A stretch of 64,000 bases of DNA, from NCBI GenBank assembly GCA_026686845.1, contig JAIVEN010000012.1, positions 6,884,501-6,948,500 of the forward strand, given 5' to 3'. Position 1 is the first letter of the stretch, and each line of letters starts with the position of its first letter. The DNA comes from Adenanthera pavonina. Lineage: Eukaryota > Streptophyta > Magnoliopsida > Fabales > Fabaceae. Position numbers and translations under genes: made by a program. The notes under the pieces are model-generated. The model was not told the DNA's origin and searched no databases. It saw nothing but the letters and a program-made list of their open reading frames with translations. This document shows positions 60,101-64,000 of the stretch, one piece after another.

Positions 60101-61615
60101 ACTTTTTCTATTTTTGTAGGGCCCAAATGCCTTTTTTTTACACTGTGCATTTTACCATACTCAACTATCAATTTTTCTTTACATTGATTCCATTAACCTT
60201 AATGCACTATTCCATTGAGTCTGGCATGTCATAAGCTTCGTTTTAGCAAAAATTTTACTTAATTACAAAATTACCCTTGGTAGGGCTCAAATTGTAATTT
60301 TTATTTCTTTTGAGTCCTTTCAATAATTTTCTCGAAGGACTAAAATGCAAATAATTCTTTTTCTAGGGACTAAAAATATTTTATTTCCTTGACCTAGAAA
60401 TTGACCTTTTTACCCTTTTTCCTATCTATTCATGTATCTTGGATTTAATCACTTCTTTATACATCTTATACAATTTAGAAATTTAAGGATATTACAATTT
60501 GTCTCACAAAAATTAAATTAGGGAGAAGCAAGAAAAAGTTTATGGGGCCATGAAACGACTTTCAAATGGTTGAAATAGAGCAAACCTCACATAGGACATT
60601 TTCTAGCAAGGACTAATTGATTTATGGCTATTTAGAACGTAATCCTAAATGCTTTAGAAGTTCGAAAAAAATTTTCCCTTGGGCATAAATTGCTTTTTGG
60701 TTATTGGAAACATGAATATGAAGGATTTGAGGCCCATAAAATCTTTCATGTGTGGTATAAATCATGTGGTAGATGGAAAACATGACTCTGAAGAATTTTT
60801 TGGCTAGAAAAATGTTTTACAAAGAGCCATAAAATGTTTTACATAGCAACATCTTCTGTATATGCCCCTACATTCATCCCAAAACCAAAGAGGAGACATA
60901 CGGTCAGGAAGAAGGTGATGGAGAAGTGTTGTGCAGAGCTATTTGGAGCAACATACATTGATTCCCAAGCTAAATCTTCAAGGTAATTGTCCCAAAACAA
61001 TAATCCCCTTGTGTATTTGATGAAGAAATCCAAGCTTCAAGAGCTTTCATTATGAAATCACAGTAGCCACAACTCCAAAACCCTACTCTGCCATTCAAAA
61101 TGACCCAGAAATGTCACAAGAATGGATTATATAATGAAGCCCTAAGCTTTGGAATTAAAATGCAAAGTTGCATAATTAAGTCTTGTATTGCAATATCACG
61201 TGCAACCACATTGTGATATTGGCTCACATAACATGTATTACAATATGCACTCTAGTATCTCAATATGGTGCTCAAGTCTTCAAATGGCCTCATACTGCGA
61301 CATCAACTAGCTCCATATTGTGATATCACAACACTTTCATATTTCCTTCATATTTTGATATTTCTAAATTAATTCTTGGCTTGATTCTTCTTTCGTGCAT
61401 CCCTACAAATGAATATATGTACAAAATGAGCTCAAAAAATAACAAACCAATCTAAAAACACATCAATCCATTAATATTCTCCCTTAATAACTCAGAAATT
61501 ACTAATGCATATTTTTCTAAGAATTGAATAATTCATTTAAATATATCCAATAAGTCTCTAAAACACAAGGAAAATATGCCAAATAATCTGTAATTATAGG
61601 ATTTATCAATATTAC
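57200..61615. mobile_element. Third LTR-like repeat family, interrupted at 57736-60496
   Basis: It starts TGTAACAACCCATG at 57200. The pieces 57200-57735 and 60502 onward join cleanly across the solo LTR. Both share wording such as GGAAAATGATTTTGATGC, ATAAAATG and GGAAACATGA, describing a repeat with many short internal echoes. 61180-61370 holds six degenerate copies of an ATTGTGATATCAC-like motif. The right boundary is uncertain; I see no TSD or coding sequence. Confidence 0.35.
57736..60496 (-). mobile_element. Solo LTR (2761 bp), minus strand, TSD ATTTG
   Basis: It starts TGTAACACCTC and ends AAGGATATTACA, with ATTTG at 57731-57735 and 60497-60501. On the minus strand it has TATA-like TTTATACTCTC near 59775 and the donor-like CAAGGTAAT near 59642. 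It is the most regular minus-strand copy of the long-LTR family in the window. Confidence 0.9.
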
Positions 61616-62394
61616 AAGATTCATGGTTTAGTTTTTGAGTTTGATTGAAGCTTAGATTTGGGGATTTTAGGTGTCAGTTCACCACTCCCATGGGTGGCGA
61701 AAACTGAGTTGTGATTCATTGTTCTCCTTCTTGCAGTGGCTTGGATTCTTGTTGGGAAGCTTGGATCTTGGAACTCATATACTACTACTGTGAAGACCTT
61801 TAAGGACATGTGAAATTGACTTTTTAAGATGATTTTCACATAGCCGTAGAAGTGGCTATGATAGAAAGTGTGACTTTCTAGGACTGTTTAAGAACCAACC
61901 TAGAAAGTGGATTTCTAGCTAGGACAGTTGTAATCACATCCTTCCTAGAAAGAGGAAGATAGGTAAACAACAAATCTAGGAAACTTTCTAAAAGGGTTAT
62001 GGCAATAACCAACCTATAAAGTCCATTTTCTGGTAAACAAAAATTCATCTTTCAACTTTTAGAAGATTCATAAAAGGTCATGATGATAGAATAATGCATG
62101 TGTGTGAGCATGCAAACATGCAAAACTGTATCTCTTGGCCTTAAACAACTAAAAAAATGATCCACTGGTACAAAAAAGTTATTAAATCATAGTAAGGTCA
62201 TGTCATAATTTAGTTGACCTATGCAACATATTACAAGACACATGAGAGCACAAATATTAATATTCCATCACAGGTAAGAAAATTTTTTTGAGGGAAAAGA
62301 AGTTCACTAGAAAAACTAGAGGCAACTAAATCCAAAATTAGAGCAATAATAGTTCAACCAAGAAAAAATTACTTGACCAAATCTTTTCAAAGAG
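61616..62394. other. Unassigned repeat debris with a small hairpin
   Basis: It contains a perfect 10-bp inverted pair ACTTTCTAGG (61873-61882) and CCTAGAAAGT (61899-61908), plus related TCTAGGAAACTTTCTA text near 61974. CACTGGTACAAAAA at 62163-62176 looks like a CACTA-type end, but no partner end is visible. The minus-strand 72-residue frame at 61621-61839 has no recognisable domain. Confidence 0.3.
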
Positions 62395-63405
62395 TGCATT
62401 TCGAAGTGAGAAATTTTGTGTCATGTTGAACATGCCTCTGATAGATGAATTTTAGTCTCTGAAATTTGAATTTCGGTCTATAAAATTTGAATTTCAGTTT
62501 TTGAAATCTGAATTTCAAAGTACATTGTCAAAAATTAAGGCAATTGTTCAAACCCAACTGATGCACTTTCAATATGAAAATTCACACAAACTAACATGGG
62601 AAATCTTATATAAACTCAAAATTTGAATGTCGCCTTGTAAAAGACAAATTTTGAACTTCAACATTAAACACATAGCTATGATGATTCTATGAAATTCATC
62701 TATCGAGCCTCAAAATTTGAATTTTGGTATGTTAGACGCATTTAATACAGTTGCTAAATGGCTTTTTTGCAGAGTAATGACTAGAATTTATCTTAAATGG
62801 ATAGATCTTATGACTAACGACTAGTTAAGCCATAAATCTATAAATAAAAACTCATTTGAACTTATGGGTAACAAATTTAAGTAAGTTTGAGCCAAAATGG
62901 TGCTGCAATATAGAAAATCATTCTAAGTGAGCATTCAAAGCAAAATCCACCTCATTAAAGTGAGCCTCAATATATTATCTACTCTAAAAGAGAGTTTCTA
63001 TCTTGTAATCTTTATTTCTACAACTTCTATGTAGAATCTTAGTGTGAGGAAACACTAAAGGAAAAACACATTTTATAAGGGTATGGAGAGAGTGGCTTCA
63101 CAAGTGCCTACTGAAACTTATGGAATATACTAAGGCTTCATAAGTGTCTAAATTAAACTTATGGGATATAGTGAAAATCTCAAGTGGTGGTTTAAGGACT
63201 AGACGTAGGCCAAGTGGTTTATGCCAAACCAATATAAATTCTAGTGTCTTATTCTTCATCTTTTTATTTCATCTATATCCTTCATCATACTTTGTTTACC
63301 CTTGTTCTGTTGCTTCTCTTGGTAAAATTTGGCCATTCTTCAAAAAGGGTGAAAATCTTGTATCACCCAATTCACCCACCTCTTAGGTGACAAGCTAACC
63401 TAACA
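62395..63405 (+). mobile_element. SIRE-type LTR relic, right-hand part
   Basis: It parallels 51640-52858 of the solo SIRE-type LTR: degraded GATAGATGAATTTTAG and AAATTTGAATTTCGG motifs, then the gagagTGGCTTCACAAGTGCC block (63089) and the end CACCCAATTCACCCACC...TAACA at 63405. The left half is missing or unrecognisable. The flank after 63405 matches the minus-strand long-LTR text near 54000, so it too was inserted in that family. Confidence 0.65.
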
Positions 63406-63578
63406 TTAAGGTCTAAACATAATTCCTTCTAAGGACCATATGGGAAATTAATTCCAATTAAGGACTAAGCCAGTAAAATTATCATCTTATGTCTTTTCTA
63501 TCTTTTCATGCATCTCATGCCACATTCACATATCTTTATACATACAATAGCATTCTTCATGGAATTTGGAATATTACA
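63406..63578 (-). repeat. End of a minus-strand long LTR
   Basis: About 170 bp matching 54000-54208 (AATTCCTTCTAAGGACC, TTAATTCCAATTAAG) and ending GGAATATTACA at 63578. It is the visible remainder of the host LTR of the SIRE-type relic. Confidence 0.55.
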
Positions 63579-64000
63579 AATCCTCTGTATGATGAAAGCT
63601 GCTGAGGTAGGGCAGATGAGAGGTAGCTCTTGGAGACAAGCCTAATTGAGCAAAGAATAAATGATGGTGAGAGGTCGAGGGCTAGATTTTAATTAAGCTA
63701 GCAAGAGATTTTTGAAGGATTGAGAAATTTCTCTCAAGTTGCCAGACCACTAATTATCCTTGGCTAAACAACTAAGAGGGTTATATATGAGAACAGACAG
63801 AGTAGCATTGTTAGAAGCAAAGAGCTAATAACCATTTCCTTGATATCATTAAGACCCAACCCACAAGAAGCCAAGAAATTCCAAAGGCTATGATAAGACA
63901 AGCAAAAATATTAGGTTTGGAGATATGTTAACACTTGAAAGTATAATAGCGAATGAAACTTCTAAGCTAATAAGAGCTAGAGTAAGGAATAAGAATGACA
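63579..64000. other. Nothing recognised to the window end
   Basis: About 420 bp without an open frame, repeat match or motif that I can name. Confidence 0.3.

Overview
This window looks like nuclear plant DNA, most likely from a eudicot. It is AT-rich and consists almost entirely of LTR retrotransposons inserted into one another. I find no host protein gene, tRNA, rRNA or CRISPR array. The evidence is direct: two large elements with paired LTRs, tRNA-iMet-type primer sites, gag/pol domains, and eight pairs of perfect 5-bp target-site duplications (TSDs).

Layout. 1-8591: fragments of a long-LTR family (LTRs about 2.4-3 kb, ends TGTAACATCC...GGTGTTACA), including one 5' LTR with a decayed primer site (2753-5208). 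8592-16271: a Ty3/gypsy element on the minus strand with 984-bp LTRs that differ at only 4 sites. Its gag-pol carries one frameshift and one nonsense codon, and pol ends inside the 3' LTR. It has no TSD and its two flanks come from different repeats. 16272-21345: another long LTR, an unidentified coding relic, a decayed gypsy gag and an LTR fragment. 21346-30443: a second long-repeat family and a minus-strand LTR, interrupted by two solo LTRs. 30444-54208: a layered nest. An old minus-strand LTR holds two solo LTRs; one of these holds a complete 12.1-kb Ty1/copia SIRE/Maximus-like element (32378-44507), and the other holds two further solo LTRs. 54209-64000: older debris containing one more solo LTR, a SIRE-type LTR relic and weak traces of other elements.

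The copia element is the richest object. It has 1859-bp LTRs (20 substitutions counted by eye), TSD CCTTT, PBS, PPT, gag with two zinc knuckles, protease, integrase, RT and RNase H, and an extra downstream ORF of the type called env-like in SIRE elements. Five nonsense codons, three frameshifts and an RT active site changed from YVDD to YVVD make it non-autonomous. The extra ORF is the best preserved part.

The most useful observations are: the nest order that the TSDs allow to be read; the evidence that the gypsy copy is a product of recombination or deletion; a conserved GTAAG 5' splice-site-like sequence shortly after the TATA region in the long LTRs; and a dense motif cluster (TTCGAA / TTCGTCTGT) shared by the copia LTR, its internal spacer and older SIRE-type LTRs. 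I did not find a wholly new system. All family names rest on motif reading, not on database searches.
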